Positions 46,701 through 55,699 of a DNA stretch of 64,000 nt are shown here, one piece after another (position 1 is the first letter of the stretch; each line of letters begins with the position of its first letter). This DNA comes from Dechloromonas sp. A34. GTDB taxonomy: Bacteria; Pseudomonadota; Gammaproteobacteria; Burkholderiales; Rhodocyclaceae. The notes under the pieces were generated by a model, which was given only the letters and a program-made list of their open reading frames with translations, searched no databases and was not told the origin of the DNA. The translations under genes and the position numbers were made by a program. The stretch is taken from the NCBI RefSeq assembly GCF_026261605.1, contig NZ_CP102486.1, forward strand, positions 3,162,001 through 3,226,000, written 5' to 3'.

Positions 46701-46943
46701 ATCGCCTTCATCATGGGCGTCATCCCGCTCGTCACCTCGACCGGCGCCGGTGCCGAAATGCGCCACGCCATGGGCATCGCCGTCTTCTTCGGCATGCTCG
46801 GCGTGACCTTCTTCGGCCTGTTCCTGACCCCGGTTTTCTATGTCTTGCTGCGCACGCTGGACAAGCGCCACAAGCTGCATTCGGCCACCCACCACGAGGC
46901 ACCGATTGCCCCGGCCCATACCGCCCCCCAGAGCGCGGCCTGA
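43743..46943 (+). CDS. RND multidrug efflux transporter (MexF/AcrB type)
   Basis: A 1066-residue HAE-1 family proton-driven pump, starting MNISKFFIDRPIFAGVLS. Family motifs: GANPKVIAETVASPLEESIN in the first periplasmic loop, TM4 with GIVVDDAIVVVENVERN (the proton-relay Asp pair), PxxG-like FVPLAFMTGLTGQFY, and TM10 region GLACKNAILIVEFARELE with the Lys. Length and motifs are normal. Third gene of the operon; substrates of close relatives (MexF) are chloramphenicol, quinolones and aromatic compounds, but the substrate here is not known. Confidence 0.97.
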   Translation: MNISKFFIDRPIFAGVLSILLLLAGVLALFQLPISEYPEVVPPSVVVRAQYPGANPKVIAETVASPLEESINGVENMLYMQSQANSDGNLTVTVNFKLGVDPDKAQQLVQNRVSQALPRLPEDVQRLGVTTIKSSPTLTMVVHLISPDDRYDMTYLRNYAVLNVKDRLARIQGVGEVGLFGSGNYAMRVWLDPQKVAQRGLTAAEVVRAIREQNVQVAAGVIGASPSAADVPLQLNVNAQGRLQSEGEFGEIVLKTSPDGAVTRLADVARIELAASEYGLRSLLDNKPAVAIPIFQAPGANALDVSAKVREAMAELSKDFPASVEYRIVYDPTQFVRASIKAVVHTLLEAIALVVLVVIVFLQTWRASIIPLLAVPVSIVGTFSLLLGFGYSINALSLFGMVLAIGIVVDDAIVVVENVERNIEAGLTPREATYRAMREVSGPIIAIALTLVAVFVPLAFMTGLTGQFYKQFAMTIAISTVISAFNSLTLSPALAAMLLKGHGEKPDWLTRQMNRFFGRFFAAFNRFFGRASENYGRGVTGVIGRKASAMGVYAVLLGLTVGISYLVPGGFVPAQDKQYLISFTQLPNGASLDRTEAVIRKMGEIALAQPGVESAVAFPGLSINGFTNSSSAGIVFATLKPFDERRSPELSAGAIAGALNQKYAAIQEAFIAVFPPPPVMGLGTVGGFKLQIEDRGAVGYAELNAAANAFMAAAAKAPELGPMFSSYQINVPQLDVDLDRVKAKQQGVSVTDVFDTMQIYLGSLYVNDFNRFGRTYQVRAQADAPFRAHPEDIQQLKTRNNQGEMVPLSSLVKVRSTFGPEMVVRYNGYTAADINGGPAPGYSSAQAEAAAERIAAETLPRGVRFEWTDLTYQKILAGNAGIWVFPISLLLVFLVLAAQYESLTLPLAVIMIVPMSILAALTGVFLTGGDNNIFTQIGLMVLVGLACKNAILIVEFARELELQGATPLQAAIDASRLRLRPILMTSIAFIMGVIPLVTSTGAGAEMRHAMGIAVFFGMLGVTFFGLFLTPVFYVLLRTLDKRHKLHSATHHEAPIAPAHTAPQSAA

Positions 46944-46960
46944 GCCGCAGGAGATACGAC

Positions 46961-48520
46961 ATGAACTACTTGCTCCCCTACCCGCCCCGGGCCGCTGCTG
47001 CGGCGCCCCTGGAAACGCCAACCCGCCCAGCCCACCGGGCAAGCGCCATCAAACTGTTCCCGCTGCTCGCCGCGCTGCTGACGCTGGCCGGCTGCTCGCT
47101 GGCCCCGACCTACCAGCCACCGACGGTGGACGCCCCGGCCGCCTTCAAGGAGGCGACCGCCACCGGCCCGTGGAAAACCGCCGAGCCGGCCGAGAACATC
47201 CCGCGCGGCGAATGGTGGAAGGCCTTCGCCGACCCGACGCTGGACGACCTGGAAACCCGGGCCGCTGCCGCCAACCAAGACCTCAAGGCCGGCGCCGCCC
47301 GCCTGGCCCAGGCCCGGGCCTTGCAGCAGAACGCCCGCTCGGCCCTCTTCCCGCAGATCGGCATCGGCGCCGGGCCAACCCGGCAAAGACCGTCGCCGGC
47401 TTCGCAAGGGCTGGCCGCCGATGCCGACACCAGCATATCGACGCTGTGGCGGGCGCAAGGCACGGTCGCCTACGAGGCCGATCTGTTCGGCCGGGTCAGC
47501 AGCGGCGTCGATGCCGCCAAGGCCACGACCGAGCAGCGCGAAGCACTCTTCCGTTCACTGCAGCTGGCCATCCAGGCCGACGTCGCCCAAGCCTACTTCT
47601 CGCTGCGCGAACTCGACGCCCTGGCCGCGATGTACGCCGAGACGGTGACCCTGCGCGAGCAAAGCACCAAGCTCTTCCAGCGCCGTTTCGACGAAGGCGA
47701 TATCAGCGAGCTGGAATTGGCCACCTCGCGCACCGAACTCGCCTCGGCCCGTTCCGAAGCGCTCGGCGTCGCCCGCCAGCGCGCCGTGGCCGAACACAGC
47801 CTGGCCATCCTGCTCGGCCAGGCGCCGGCCGCCTTCGCGCTGCCGCCGCGCCCGCTCGACCGGGTAACGTTGCGAGTACCGGCCGGCCTGCCCTCGGCCC
47901 TGCTCGAACGGCGTCCCGACATCGCCGCCGCCGAACGGGCGATGGCCGCCGCCAATGCCCGGATCGGCACGGCCCGCGCCGCCTTCTTCCCGCGCCTGAG
48001 CCTGACCGGGGCACTGGGTTACGAGTCGGCCGAACTGGGCGACCTCTTCAAGTGGAGCAGCCGCGCCTTCGTCATGGGGCCGCTGGTCGGCACCCTGCTC
48101 TCGCTGCCCATCTTCGACGGCGGCGCCCGCCAGGCCGGGGTCGATCAGGCCCACGCCGCCTACGCCGAAGAGGCCGCCAACTACCAGCAGACGGTACTCA
48201 AGGCCTTCAAGGAAGTCGAGGACAACCTGGCCCACCTGCGCCTGCTCGGCGACCAGACCCAGGCCCAGGACGACGCCGTGCAGTCGGCCCGGCGCGCCGC
48301 CAAGCTGTCGCAGATCCAGTATCGCGAAGGATCGGTCAGCCACCTCAACGTCATCAACGCCGACCGCAGCGTGCTGCAGCAGCAACGCGTCGCCGTCCAA
48401 CTCGATGCCGAGCGGGCGCGGGCCACGGTGAACCTGATCCGTGCCATTGGCGGTGGCTGGGATTCAGGACCAGCGATGAGCATGGCCATGACTGCTCAAG
48501 GCGAAGGCGATAAGCAGTAG
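46961..48520 (+). CDS. Outer-membrane efflux channel (OprN/NodT type lipoprotein)
   Basis: A 519-residue TolC-like outer-membrane factor. The N-terminus has a long positive region, then a lipobox LAGC (LLTLAGCSLAPTYQPP). Two repeats of the coiled-coil/beta fold: FADPTLDDLETRAAAANQDL and LLERRPDIAAAERAMAAANA with the conserved FFPRLSLTGALGYES. It completes the tripartite pump with the two genes upstream. The N-terminal 40 residues before the lipobox are longer than usual; an internal start is possible. Confidence 0.94.
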   Translation: MNYLLPYPPRAAAAAPLETPTRPAHRASAIKLFPLLAALLTLAGCSLAPTYQPPTVDAPAAFKEATATGPWKTAEPAENIPRGEWWKAFADPTLDDLETRAAAANQDLKAGAARLAQARALQQNARSALFPQIGIGAGPTRQRPSPASQGLAADADTSISTLWRAQGTVAYEADLFGRVSSGVDAAKATTEQREALFRSLQLAIQADVAQAYFSLRELDALAAMYAETVTLREQSTKLFQRRFDEGDISELELATSRTELASARSEALGVARQRAVAEHSLAILLGQAPAAFALPPRPLDRVTLRVPAGLPSALLERRPDIAAAERAMAAANARIGTARAAFFPRLSLTGALGYESAELGDLFKWSSRAFVMGPLVGTLLSLPIFDGGARQAGVDQAHAAYAEEAANYQQTVLKAFKEVEDNLAHLRLLGDQTQAQDDAVQSARRAAKLSQIQYREGSVSHLNVINADRSVLQQQRVAVQLDAERARATVNLIRAIGGGWDSGPAMSMAMTAQGEGDKQ

Positions 48521-48582
48521 GCCAGACGGCGGACACTCTGGCGCGGCCCCTATTATTTTTTCACCGCCCCACAATATCCACG

Positions 48583-48603
48583 CCTGTGATTCGTCTACAC
48601 AGG
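48583..48603. promoter_or_regulatory. Inverted repeat/ECF-type -10 in front of the sigma gene
   Basis: CCTGTG and CACAGG enclose ATTCGTCTA, just before the ATG at 48605. The CGTCTA inside resembles -10 elements of ECF promoters, so the gene may be autoregulated with a very short leader. No firm -35 is assigned. Confidence 0.4.
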
Positions 48604-48604
48604 T

Positions 48605-49201
48605 ATGGATACATCGCTTTCCCTTGCACCGCCTTACGAAAAGCTCCGCCTGATGGCCGATCAAAACCGACGCCTGACTGAAACGGTTGCCCGTGAAAGC
48701 GGGCGCCTGGGGAGCTTCATTCGTCAGCGCGTGCCCGATCCAGGCGAGGCGGAGGACATCCTGCAGGATGTCTTTTTCGACCTGGTCGAGGCCTGGCGCT
48801 TGCCGGAGCCCATCGAGCAGGCCGGCGCCTGGCTGTTTCGGGTGGCGCGGAATCGCATCGTCGACCGCTTTCGCAAGCGGCGCGAGGAACCCTTGCCAGT
48901 CACCCGGCCGGAAGAGAGCGACGAGGCGACGCATTGGCTGGAGAACGCCATGCCGGCCTGTGATGGAGGCCCCGAGGCGGCGCACCTGCGCCGTTTGTGG
49001 CTGGACGCCATCGCAACGGCCCTCGACGAGTTGCCGCCCGGGCCGCGCGACACCTTCATCGCCCATGAGTTGGATGGGCGCAGTTTCTAGGAAATGGCCG
49101 CCGAAAGCGGCGTGCCGCTGAACACCTTGCTCGGCTGGAAGCGGCAAGCGGTCCTGCACCTGCGCGACCGCCTCCGGCCCCTTTACGACGAACAATCTTG
49201 A
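48605..49201 (+). pseudogene. ECF sigma factor with in-frame amber stop
   Basis: A sigma-70 family ECF factor. Region 2 is visible (FIRQRVPDPGEAEDILQDVF, then FRVARNRIVDRFRKR) and region 4 starts with ALDELPPGPRDTFIAHELDG. TAG at 49088-49090 interrupts after DGRSF. Reading on in the same frame continues perfectly with EMAAESGVPLNTLLGWKRQ and LHLRDRLRPLYDEQS to TGA at 49199, the normal C-terminus of this family, where Lys usually stands at the stop position. The truncated protein (161 residues) lacks the region 4 DNA-binding helix. A single-base change of AAG to TAG would explain it. Either a pseudogene, a sequencing error or amber read-through. Confidence 0.85.
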
Positions 49202-49208
49202 ACAAGGA

Positions 49209-49607
49209 ATGACCATGATGAAATGCTCTACCGACCAATCCGGCTGCGCCTCGCGCTGCCTGAAGATCGGCCTACTGGCCGTGGCCGGCATCGCCGCCGT
49301 GACCTGGGTCGTCATGCAATTGTGGAACTGCCTGCTGCCCGATCTGTTCACCGGTGTTTCACGCATCGGCTACTGGCAGGCGCTTGGCGTGCTGCTACTC
49401 AGCCGGATTCTTTTCGGCGGCCTGCGCGGCGGCTGCCACGGCCATTGGCGTGAGCGCCGGGCGCACTGGGAAAGCCTGACGCCGGAAGAGCGCCAACAAC
49501 TCAAGGGGCGCTTCCGTAGCCGCTGGAGCAACTGCTGTTCTTCGAGCAAGGCCGAAGCACCTGAGAACGTTAGCGACACGGGCGACAAGCCCGCCGCTAA
49601 CGCCTGA
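49209..49607 (+). CDS. Small membrane protein paired with the ECF sigma gene
   Basis: A 132-residue protein with two hydrophobic segments (LLAVAGIAAVTWVVMQLW and YWQALGVLLLSRILFGG), then a Gly/His-rich loop (GGLRGGCHGHWRERRAHW) and LTPEERQQLKGRFRSRW. Rich in Cys (CSTDQSGCASRC near the N-terminus, NCCSSS near the end). Seven bases after the sigma frame; such membrane partners often follow this type of ECF gene and may act as anti-sigma or sensor, which is an inference. The start could be either of the two ATGs at 49209 or 49215. Confidence 0.75.
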   Translation: MTMMKCSTDQSGCASRCLKIGLLAVAGIAAVTWVVMQLWNCLLPDLFTGVSRIGYWQALGVLLLSRILFGGLRGGCHGHWRERRAHWESLTPEERQQLKGRFRSRWSNCCSSSKAEAPENVSDTGDKPAANA

Positions 49608-49634
49608 GCACAAGACTAAAGCGAAACCTCTCCC

Positions 49635-50810
49635 ATGTCCATGACCCAAGCTGCACATCAACCGTCGATCAGCCACCATGCCCTGCCGGGCCGCTTGCGC
49701 CGCGCCCTCTGGCGCCTTCTGCCCTTCATCGGCGGCCTGCATGCCTACATCGGCTGGCGCCTGCTGCCAGCCTTCGATTTCGGTGCGGCCGGCCTGGCGC
49801 TGGCGATTGGTGGGCTGGTGATTTCGACCTGCCTCGTGCCGATCGGCCTGGTGGCGCGCTTTCTCGTTGCCCGTCCGACGCTGACCGACCGGCTCAGCTG
49901 GCTGGGCGGTCTGGCGATGGGGCTGTTTTCCTCGGTGCTGGTGCTGACCGTGCTCCGCGATGTCGTACAGCTGCTGGCTGATGCCCCATCGCTGGCCGAA
50001 CCGACGGCCATTGCCGTTCTAGGCCTGGCCAGCCTGTTCACGCTGGTCGGCTACGTCAATGCGCGGCGGCTCGCTCGCGTTGTAACGGTGGATATCCCAT
50101 TGGCCAATCTCCCGCCAGAACTGGCCGGATTCACTATCGTCCAACTCAGCGACATCCACGTCGGGCCGACGATCAAGCACGAATATGTCCAGGCCATTGT
50201 CGACCGCGTCAATCAGCTTGATGCCGATCTGATCGCCATTACCGGGGATGTGGTCGATGGCAGCGTCGAGCAATTGCGCGCCCATACCGCGCCGCTTGGC
50301 AGCCTGCGCAGCCGGCATGGCAGCTATGTGGTGACCGGCAACCACGAGTACTACTCCGGGGCGACGGCCTGGATGCGTGAATTCGAGCGGATCGGACTGC
50401 GTGGCTTACATAATCGTCACGTCGTCATTGCCCACAGTGGCGCCCGATTCGTGCTGGCCGGGGTGACCGACTTTTCGGCCGGCGCCTTCGATGCGGCGCA
50501 GGCTAGCGATCCGAGTGCTGCACTGGCCGGCAGCCCACCCGACCTGCCGCGTATCCTTCTCGCTCACCAGCCGCGTTCGGCGAGCGCTGCCGAAGCTGCC
50601 GGCTTCGACCTGCAGCTTTCCGGCCACACCCACGGTGGCCAGTTCTGGCCGTGGAACCACTTCGTGCCGTTGCAGCAGCCCTTTACCGCCGGCTTGCACC
50701 GGCTCGGTCGGCTGATGGTTTACACCAGTCGTGGCACCGGCTACTGGGGGCCGCCCAAACGCTTTGGCGCGCCCTCGGAAATTACTCTTCTACGCCTGAT
50801 CGCAGCCTAA
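49635..50810 (+). CDS. Membrane-bound metallophosphoesterase (YkuE/YaeI type)
   Basis: 391 residues: about four N-terminal membrane helices (to about residue 140), then a calcineurin-like phosphoesterase domain with all metal-site motifs: VQLSDIHVGPT (DxH), ITGDVVDGS (GD), VTGNHEYYSG (GNHE), and LSGHTHGGQFWPW (GHTH). Homologues act on phospholipid/lipid A intermediates or other phosphoesters; the substrate here is unknown. 27 bases after the small membrane protein, so possibly in its unit. Confidence 0.92.
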   Translation: MSMTQAAHQPSISHHALPGRLRRALWRLLPFIGGLHAYIGWRLLPAFDFGAAGLALAIGGLVISTCLVPIGLVARFLVARPTLTDRLSWLGGLAMGLFSSVLVLTVLRDVVQLLADAPSLAEPTAIAVLGLASLFTLVGYVNARRLARVVTVDIPLANLPPELAGFTIVQLSDIHVGPTIKHEYVQAIVDRVNQLDADLIAITGDVVDGSVEQLRAHTAPLGSLRSRHGSYVVTGNHEYYSGATAWMREFERIGLRGLHNRHVVIAHSGARFVLAGVTDFSAGAFDAAQASDPSAALAGSPPDLPRILLAHQPRSASAAEAAGFDLQLSGHTHGGQFWPWNHFVPLQQPFTAGLHRLGRLMVYTSRGTGYWGPPKRFGAPSEITLLRLIAA

Positions 50811-51213
50811 AGGACGACTCTGGATTGGAGGCGCGCGCCGAATTGAAAAGCCTCTGCTCAGTCCGAGTTGCAGTCCGTTGTTGCTGGCAACAGACTGCGG
50901 CTATTGCCGCCATTCAGTTGTTAGCCCGTGGTCGTCAGCAATTGCTTGGAGACCTGCCGGTCAGTACCAAAGCACGGCGAACGGCAGCTTCCTTATTTGG
51001 CCAATGAGTGCTCCTTGCCCAAATGGACATAGCAACTGCTCCGTAGCGGTCGTTGACGACCTCACCCAAACCGGCCACAGGAAGCCGTTCCGGCCCACTT
51101 CTCTTAAGCAGTCACTCCGACTAAGGCGTTTCCGGAAAGCTGCCAGTGGGGCTGCGAGGTCGATACTTCCTTTAGGACTGACGGGGCGCACGGTGCGAGC
51201 TAACGCAGTGGTG
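50811..51213. other. 403-bp gap without recognisable gene
   Basis: Short open frames only, none with a family resemblance or ribosome site I trust. Lies between convergent genes. Confidence 0.5.
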
Positions 51214-52398
51214 CTACTCCCCGAGTAATTCGGCCACCGCCTCCAGTTCCTCCACATGCTGAGCCACCACCTTGATGATGACGGTGATCGGAATGCTGAG
51301 CAACATGCCCCACACGCCCCATAGCCAGGCCCAGAAGAGCAGTGAGACGAACACCGCAGCAGTATTCATTTTGGCAATCCGGCCCGTCATCCAGGTGGTA
51401 ACAAATGTCCCCACCAATGTGGCGATCACCAGCGAAGCTCCGACGACGATTAGCGCCGTCGCAAAATCGTCGAACTGAATGAGGGCCGCCATGCCAAGGC
51501 CGACGGCCGCAACGGCCGGACCAAAGTACGGGATGATGTGAAGCAGACCTGCCGCCACCGCCCAGGCGCCTGCGTTCTCGAGGCCGATCCAGCGTAACGC
51601 GATCCATGTCAACAACCCGACCAGCACGTTGGTCGCCAAAAGCATGAACATGTAGCGCTGTATCGATTCATTGATGTCGTCAAGGAGGTGCACTGTGATC
51701 TTTCTCCGCGACAACGACGGCCCGGTGAGGCGCACCAGTTTTCGTTTGTACGTGTCCCCCGAGAGCAGCAGGAAGAAGGTCAGGAACAGCACCATCGACG
51801 TTTGGCCGATCAGGCCGACGGCACCCAAAGATCCGGCCAGTAGCCAATCACGAAGTTTGAGGCCGGGCACATCGAAGACAACGCGTGTCGCCTTCTGCGT
51901 TGGCGTTGGAGCTTCGCCAGTAGCCTGGTTGGTCGCCTTCTCTAAGGCGCTGGCGGCGTTTTGTACATTTTGCAGGGTGTTGCCGTGGCCTTTGTTCAGT
52001 CTGGCGAGTCCGGCTGACAATTTGCTCGCGGCGGAAGGCAACTGATCGAGGATCGTCTGAATCTGTCCACTCAAACCGTAAGCCCCGAGAGCCAGCGCGC
52101 AGATGACGCTGAGCATGACAATGGTAGTGCCAACGGCACGAACAACTCTGATCCGCTCCAAATACACCACAATGGGATTGAGCGTGTAGGAGAAAAGGAT
52201 GCCGACCAGCAGGGAAATAATCAGAGCCTGCGCCCATTCCAAGGCAAAAATCACCGCCAGCGTGGCGAGGATGGTCAGTGCCAGCCCCCGTCGACTTCTC
52301 GGCATATGTCCGCTGAGCGACGGCGCCACTGCGTCGGGGCTCGAAGGCGAAGGACTATCCGCCCGACTTCCCGCTCCGGGTGTCGAGATTATTTTCAT
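51214..52398 (-). CDS. AI-2E family transporter (TqsA/PerM-like permease)
   Basis: A 394-residue inner-membrane protein of the AI-2E transporter superfamily (PF01594). Hydrophobic helices begin at LALTILATLAVIFALEWAQ; after a periplasmic helical insert comes the conserved core VGLIGQTSMVLFLTFFLLL, then LGLLTWIALRW-like GLLTWIALRWIGLENAGAWA and LLHIIPYFGPAVAAVGLGM, which contains the family's PxxG-type signature. The solute carried is not known; members export AI-2 or act as Na+/H+ antiporters. Confidence 0.93.
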   Translation of the reverse strand: MKIISTPGAGSRADSPSPSSPDAVAPSLSGHMPRSRRGLALTILATLAVIFALEWAQALIISLLVGILFSYTLNPIVVYLERIRVVRAVGTTIVMLSVICALALGAYGLSGQIQTILDQLPSAASKLSAGLARLNKGHGNTLQNVQNAASALEKATNQATGEAPTPTQKATRVVFDVPGLKLRDWLLAGSLGAVGLIGQTSMVLFLTFFLLLSGDTYKRKLVRLTGPSLSRRKITVHLLDDINESIQRYMFMLLATNVLVGLLTWIALRWIGLENAGAWAVAAGLLHIIPYFGPAVAAVGLGMAALIQFDDFATALIVVGASLVIATLVGTFVTTWMTGRIAKMNTAAVFVSLLFWAWLWGVWGMLLSIPITVIIKVVAQHVEELEAVAELLGE

Positions 52399-53023
52399 GG
52401 TAATGACACCTCAGTGGTCGCTAAGCGTGGCCGTCTCCGATCACCTGCGAATCATACTGTCGGCGCGTGAAATGCGAGAAATTACTTAGATTACTGGTTT
52501 CAGCAGATGATCAGTTGCAAGTGCTTTTTCCCGTACGAGGATGTACTCCGTTCGCTGGCACACACAGGTTTTACATTGGTACCGTTCTGCATTGCCGCGA
52601 TCACTCACCGCGATGACAACACAGCAACAGTGGGTGACTAAGGTCGCCAGCGGAAAAGGGGGTGACAACACCAATTGACCGTAGGATCAACGGCACAAGT
52701 CTTATCCACGTGGCGCCCCTCGCTCATTGACGGTGACCGTCGTTGCGGGGCGTGTAGTCATCTGTATGTGATGTTCCCGGCCGCGAAAATCGCAGGAGAC
52801 ACCGTGGGCCGCTTTCTGGCGTCATTCTCGAGTCGTGCTATCTGCAACAACCTGCCGTAGCATCACCAAAATATTGACCTGTACGAACGGCTGGTAACAC
52901 ATTGCATACCGGCCAATCGGCTAAACATTTGCTCGGCCCACCCCTGAGCCTAAGATGATCGCTCATTCATCAACGCCTATCAGTAAGCTCATAGTCGATT
53001 AAGGGAATTTTTTGGAGACTCCA
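52399..53023. other. 625-bp gap without recognisable gene
   Basis: Lower GC than the genes around, with small open frames on both strands (around 52486-52674 and 52675-52860) that show no family resemblance. Should hold the promoters of the divergent permease and thioesterase genes. Confidence 0.5.
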
Positions 53024-53509
53024 ATGGATATGCCTTCGCACCAACTCACCATGACCGTCTTGATGACGCCAGACATGGCCAATTTTTCCGGCAATGTCCA
53101 CGGTGGTGCACTCCTCAAACTGCTTGACCAAGTAGCCTATGCCTGTGCAAGCCGCTACGCAGGAACCTACGTGGTGACTCTTAGTGTCGATCAGGTAATG
53201 TTCCTCCAGCCTATTCATGTGGGCGAACTAGTCAGCTTTCTTGCTTCCATTAATTACACCGGCACGTCATCAATGGAAGTGGGGATCAAAGTCGTTGCTG
53301 AAAATATCCGTTCGCAAGAGGTTCGACACGTCAACAGTTGCTTCTTCACCATGGTTGCTGTGGATGATCAAAGCAATTCTGTTCCTGTCCCTGCATTAAG
53401 GCCATTTTCGCCCGACGAAAAGAGGCGGTTTGAGGCTGCCAGGATTCGCAAAGAACTACGGCGCGAACTCGCACAGCGATTCGATACGGCAAGAAAAGCA
53501 AAGCACTAA
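53024..53509 (+). CDS. Hotdog-fold acyl-CoA thioesterase (YciA/BACH type)
   Basis: 161 residues; ATG at 53024 follows GGAG with six bases spacing. Hotdog motif MANFSGNVHGGALLKLLDQV, which holds the active-site Asn/Asp region, then VVTLSVDQVMFLQPIHVGEL and RHVNSCFFTMVAVDD, typical for acyl-CoA thioesterases of the YciA/acot7 family. The C-terminal about 30 residues are basic and helical. Hydrolyses acyl-CoA to free acid and CoA in the cytosol. Confidence 0.92.
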   Translation: MDMPSHQLTMTVLMTPDMANFSGNVHGGALLKLLDQVAYACASRYAGTYVVTLSVDQVMFLQPIHVGELVSFLASINYTGTSSMEVGIKVVAENIRSQEVRHVNSCFFTMVAVDDQSNSVPVPALRPFSPDEKRRFEAARIRKELRRELAQRFDTARKAKH

Positions 53510-53592
53510 CTGACAAGAACTCTTCTCAGTCAACGCTTCCGAAAACAACGAAGTTCCGCATCGCCCGCTCCTGGCCAGGTGCTTTAGTAGCC

Positions 53593-53760
53593 CTAAATCC
53601 ACCACGGGTCTGACCCAGTATCTTCATCGTCATCCGTTTCGATCCCCTCGTCTTCACGTTCATCATTAAAAGGGTGGTCCGGTTTATGGGGGTGATGGAT
53701 AGGGTCTTTGGGATTGGACGTGTCGGGCTCTATAGGTTGATGGCCCGGTGAAGTTGGCAT
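53593..53760 (-). CDS. Small acidic Pro/His-rich protein, 55 residues
   Basis: An open frame with an AAGGA ribosome site nine bases ahead of its ATG. It starts MPTSPGHQPIEPDTSNPKDP, continues IHHPHKPDHPFNDERED and ends with a run of acidic residues (ETDDDEDTGS) and DPWWI. No family recognised; composition suggests an unstructured, perhaps metal-binding protein. It reads toward the thioesterase gene. The strong ribosome site and biased composition support it as real. Confidence 0.55.
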   Translation of the reverse strand: MPTSPGHQPIEPDTSNPKDPIHHPHKPDHPFNDEREDEGIETDDDEDTGSDPWWI

Positions 53761-53870
53761 AAATATTCCTTACTACAGTCATTCAATATCATTGGGAAGA
53801 TATCCATATACAAGGTTGCAACTCATTGGACTGAATCGCCCCGGTTTCCGTGGAGGCCGGTTGGTTTAAG

Positions 53871-54797
53871 TCAGGCCACGATGGCGGCCTGATCGGCGAG
53901 TTGCCTGTAGTAGTTTGCCTCAGCTTCTGCGGGGGGGATATAGCCAATCGGTTCAAGCAGCCTGTGGTGGTTAAACCAAGACACCCATTCCAGAGTTGCC
54001 AGCTCCACGGATTCCCTGGTTTTCCAAGGGGCGCGCCGGTGGATCATCTCCGCCTTGTACAAGCCATTAATCGTCTCGGCTAGCGCGTTGTCGTAGCTGT
54101 CGCCCTTGCTGCCGACTGATGGCTCAATCCCGGCTTCGGCCAGTCGCTCGCTGTAGCGGATCGAGACGTACTGCGAGCCCCTGTCCGAGTGGTGGATCAA
54201 GGCCTCGTCGGGACTCGGCTGACGGGCGTACAGCGCCTGTTCCAGCGCATCGAGCACGAAGTCCGTATGCATGGAACTGCTCACTCGCCAACCCACGATA
54301 CGGCGGGCAAAAACGTCGATGACAAAAGCCACATATAACCAGCCTTGCCAGGTCGAGACATAGGTGAAGTCCGAGACCCACAACTGATTGGGACGGTCGG
54401 CCTTGAACTGTCGATTGACCCGATCCAGCGGGCAAGCCGCTTTGCTGTCGCTGATCGTGGTGCGCACCACCTTGCCGCGCATGACTCCGCGCAAACCTTG
54501 ACGCCGCATGAGTCGCTCGACCGTACAACGGGCCACCGCGATGCCTTCGCGGTTCAGTTGCCGCCAGACCTTGTCGGCACCATAGACCTGCAGGTTGGCC
54601 TGCCAGACGCGCTTGATCTCGGGCACTAACACCTCGTCACGCCGCACTCTCTGACTGCGCTGTTCAGGATTGCGCCGCCGAGCGACATGACGCCGGTAGC
54701 CCGACGGGGCAATCTGCAATTGCCTGCAGATCGGCTCGACCCCGAAGGCAGCACGATGCTCGTCGACGAAAGACCTCAAGACTTGAATCGGCGGTCG
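53871..54797 (-). CDS. IS3 transposase OrfB, intact
   Basis: DDE integrase (rve) of the IS3 family. Begins in homology at [19 protein letters not shown]; the frame itself is open up to 54977 and lies in the -1 frame of orfA, so it is expected to be made as an OrfAB fusion by frameshift. Contains the HTH_21 region ([19 protein letters not shown]) and the catalytic triad in [17 protein letters not shown] and [11 protein letters not shown]. Confidence 0.94.
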   Translation of the reverse strand, partial: RPPIQVLRSFVDEHRAAFGVEPICRQLQIAPSGYRRHVARRRNPEQRSQRVRRDEVLVPEIKRVWQANLQVYGADKVWRQLNREGIAVARCTVERLMRRQGLRGVMRGKVVRTTISDSKAACPLDRVNRQFKADRPNQLWVSDFTYVSTWQGWLYVAFVIDVFARRIVGWRVSSSMHTDFVLDALEQALYARQPSPDEALIHHSDRGSQYVSIRYSERLAEAGIEPSVGSKGDSYDNALAETINGLYKAEMIHRRAPWKTRESVELATLEWVSWFNHHRLLEPIGYIPPAEAEANYYRQLADQAAIVA

Positions 54798-55099
54798 AGC
54801 TCCGCCTGGGCGAAAAACGCGCTGGCAAGCTTGAGGATCTCGTTGGCTTTGCGCAGCTCTTTGACCTCGCGCTCCAGTTCCTTGACACGCTTCTGGTCCG
54901 CCGTGGTCGGCCCTTCGCGCTGGCCGGCATCTCGTTCGTGCTGACGCACCCAGGTCAGCAGCGTCTGCGGCGTGCAACCGATCTTGACCGCAATGGATTC
55001 AACGGCTGACCACAGCGACGGATGATCGGCACGGCTTTCGGCAACCATGCGCACGGCGCGCTCACGAAATTCGGGGGAGAACTTAACTGACTTCTTCAT
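54776..55099 (-). CDS. IS3-family OrfA, copy 2
   Basis: 107-residue helix-turn-helix/coiled-coil protein, same amino-acid sequence as copy 1: [57 protein letters not shown]. Together with OrfB makes the active transposase. Confidence 0.94.
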   Translation of the reverse strand: MKKSVKFSPEFRERAVRMVAESRADHPSLWSAVESIAVKIGCTPQTLLTWVRQHERDAGQREGPTTADQKRVKELEREVKELRKANEILKLASAFFAQAELDRRFKS

Positions 55100-55277
55100 G
55101 GCTCTATCTTCTCAAGAGTTAGAGCCTCCACCAAACCCGGGGCGATTCAGACATCCAGTTCAACGGAGAAAGTGATATTCGGATTTATACAAGCAGGTAG
55201 GGGCGCCTGGGCGGTCCGTCGGCAAATGCGGTTCGCCGCTGTATAGTTGAAGACCACCACTCATCTGAGCATTAGCC

Positions 55278-55496
55278 ATGTTCGCTGTAATCGTCGCCCT
55301 CATTCTTCTTTCCGCCGGCGTGGCGGCTATCTATCTGATATTGAAGAATATGAGTGAAGATGGCATCGAGATTGCAGCGCCTGGGAGTTGCAAGCGGGGC
55401 CGCTGCGGAGCGCCGAGCCGTCCGCTGGTTGAGGAAGCCGAGGAAGCTCCACTACAGGCTGCGGATGTTGGTGATCAGGGCAAAGCGAATCCCTAA
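55278..55496 (+). CDS. Small single-pass membrane protein
   Basis: 72 residues: membrane helix VIVALILLSAGVAAIYLIL at the N-terminus, then a Cys-containing basic piece (GSCKRGRCGAPSR) and an acidic tail (EEAEEAPLQAAD). No family recognised. The ribosome site is weak (GAGC). Confidence 0.5.
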   Translation: MFAVIVALILLSAGVAAIYLILKNMSEDGIEIAAPGSCKRGRCGAPSRPLVEEAEEAPLQAADVGDQGKANP

Positions 55497-55699
55497 AGGG
55501 TTGCTTTAGTTGAAAGCTCAATGAGGCCATAACCGGTCTCTCAAAATTACGCTCCATAGCGGACACTCGCTTTTTCCTCACCGTCTGCCTCCTAAGACTT
55601 TCGCAGTTGTTGTAAATTTCGATGAAGGACGCCGCTTCTCGGCGCGGCGGACCTTCGCTGTCAGGAAGTCGCAATCTCGAGGGAGAGGTAACCAAACTA

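Larger units (their letters stand above)
53832..55149 (-). mobile_element. IS3-family element, copy 2, intact
   Basis: 1318 bp with inverted-repeat ends TGAATCGCCCCGG and a 3-bp target duplication GAC (53829-53831 and 55150-55152). orfA and orfB are both open. Nearly identical to copy 1 at 8691-12195 (one base difference noticed in the shared part) and in the same orientation, so the two are direct repeats 41.6 kb apart. Confidence 0.96.

Noticed and set aside
50878..51228. Small open frame between the metallophosphoesterase and AI-2E genes
   Set aside because: No ribosome site, no family resemblance, and it overlaps the end of the permease gene.
52486..52860. Two short open frames in the gap before the thioesterase
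   Set aside because: Composition and start sites do not look coding; no similarity recognised.
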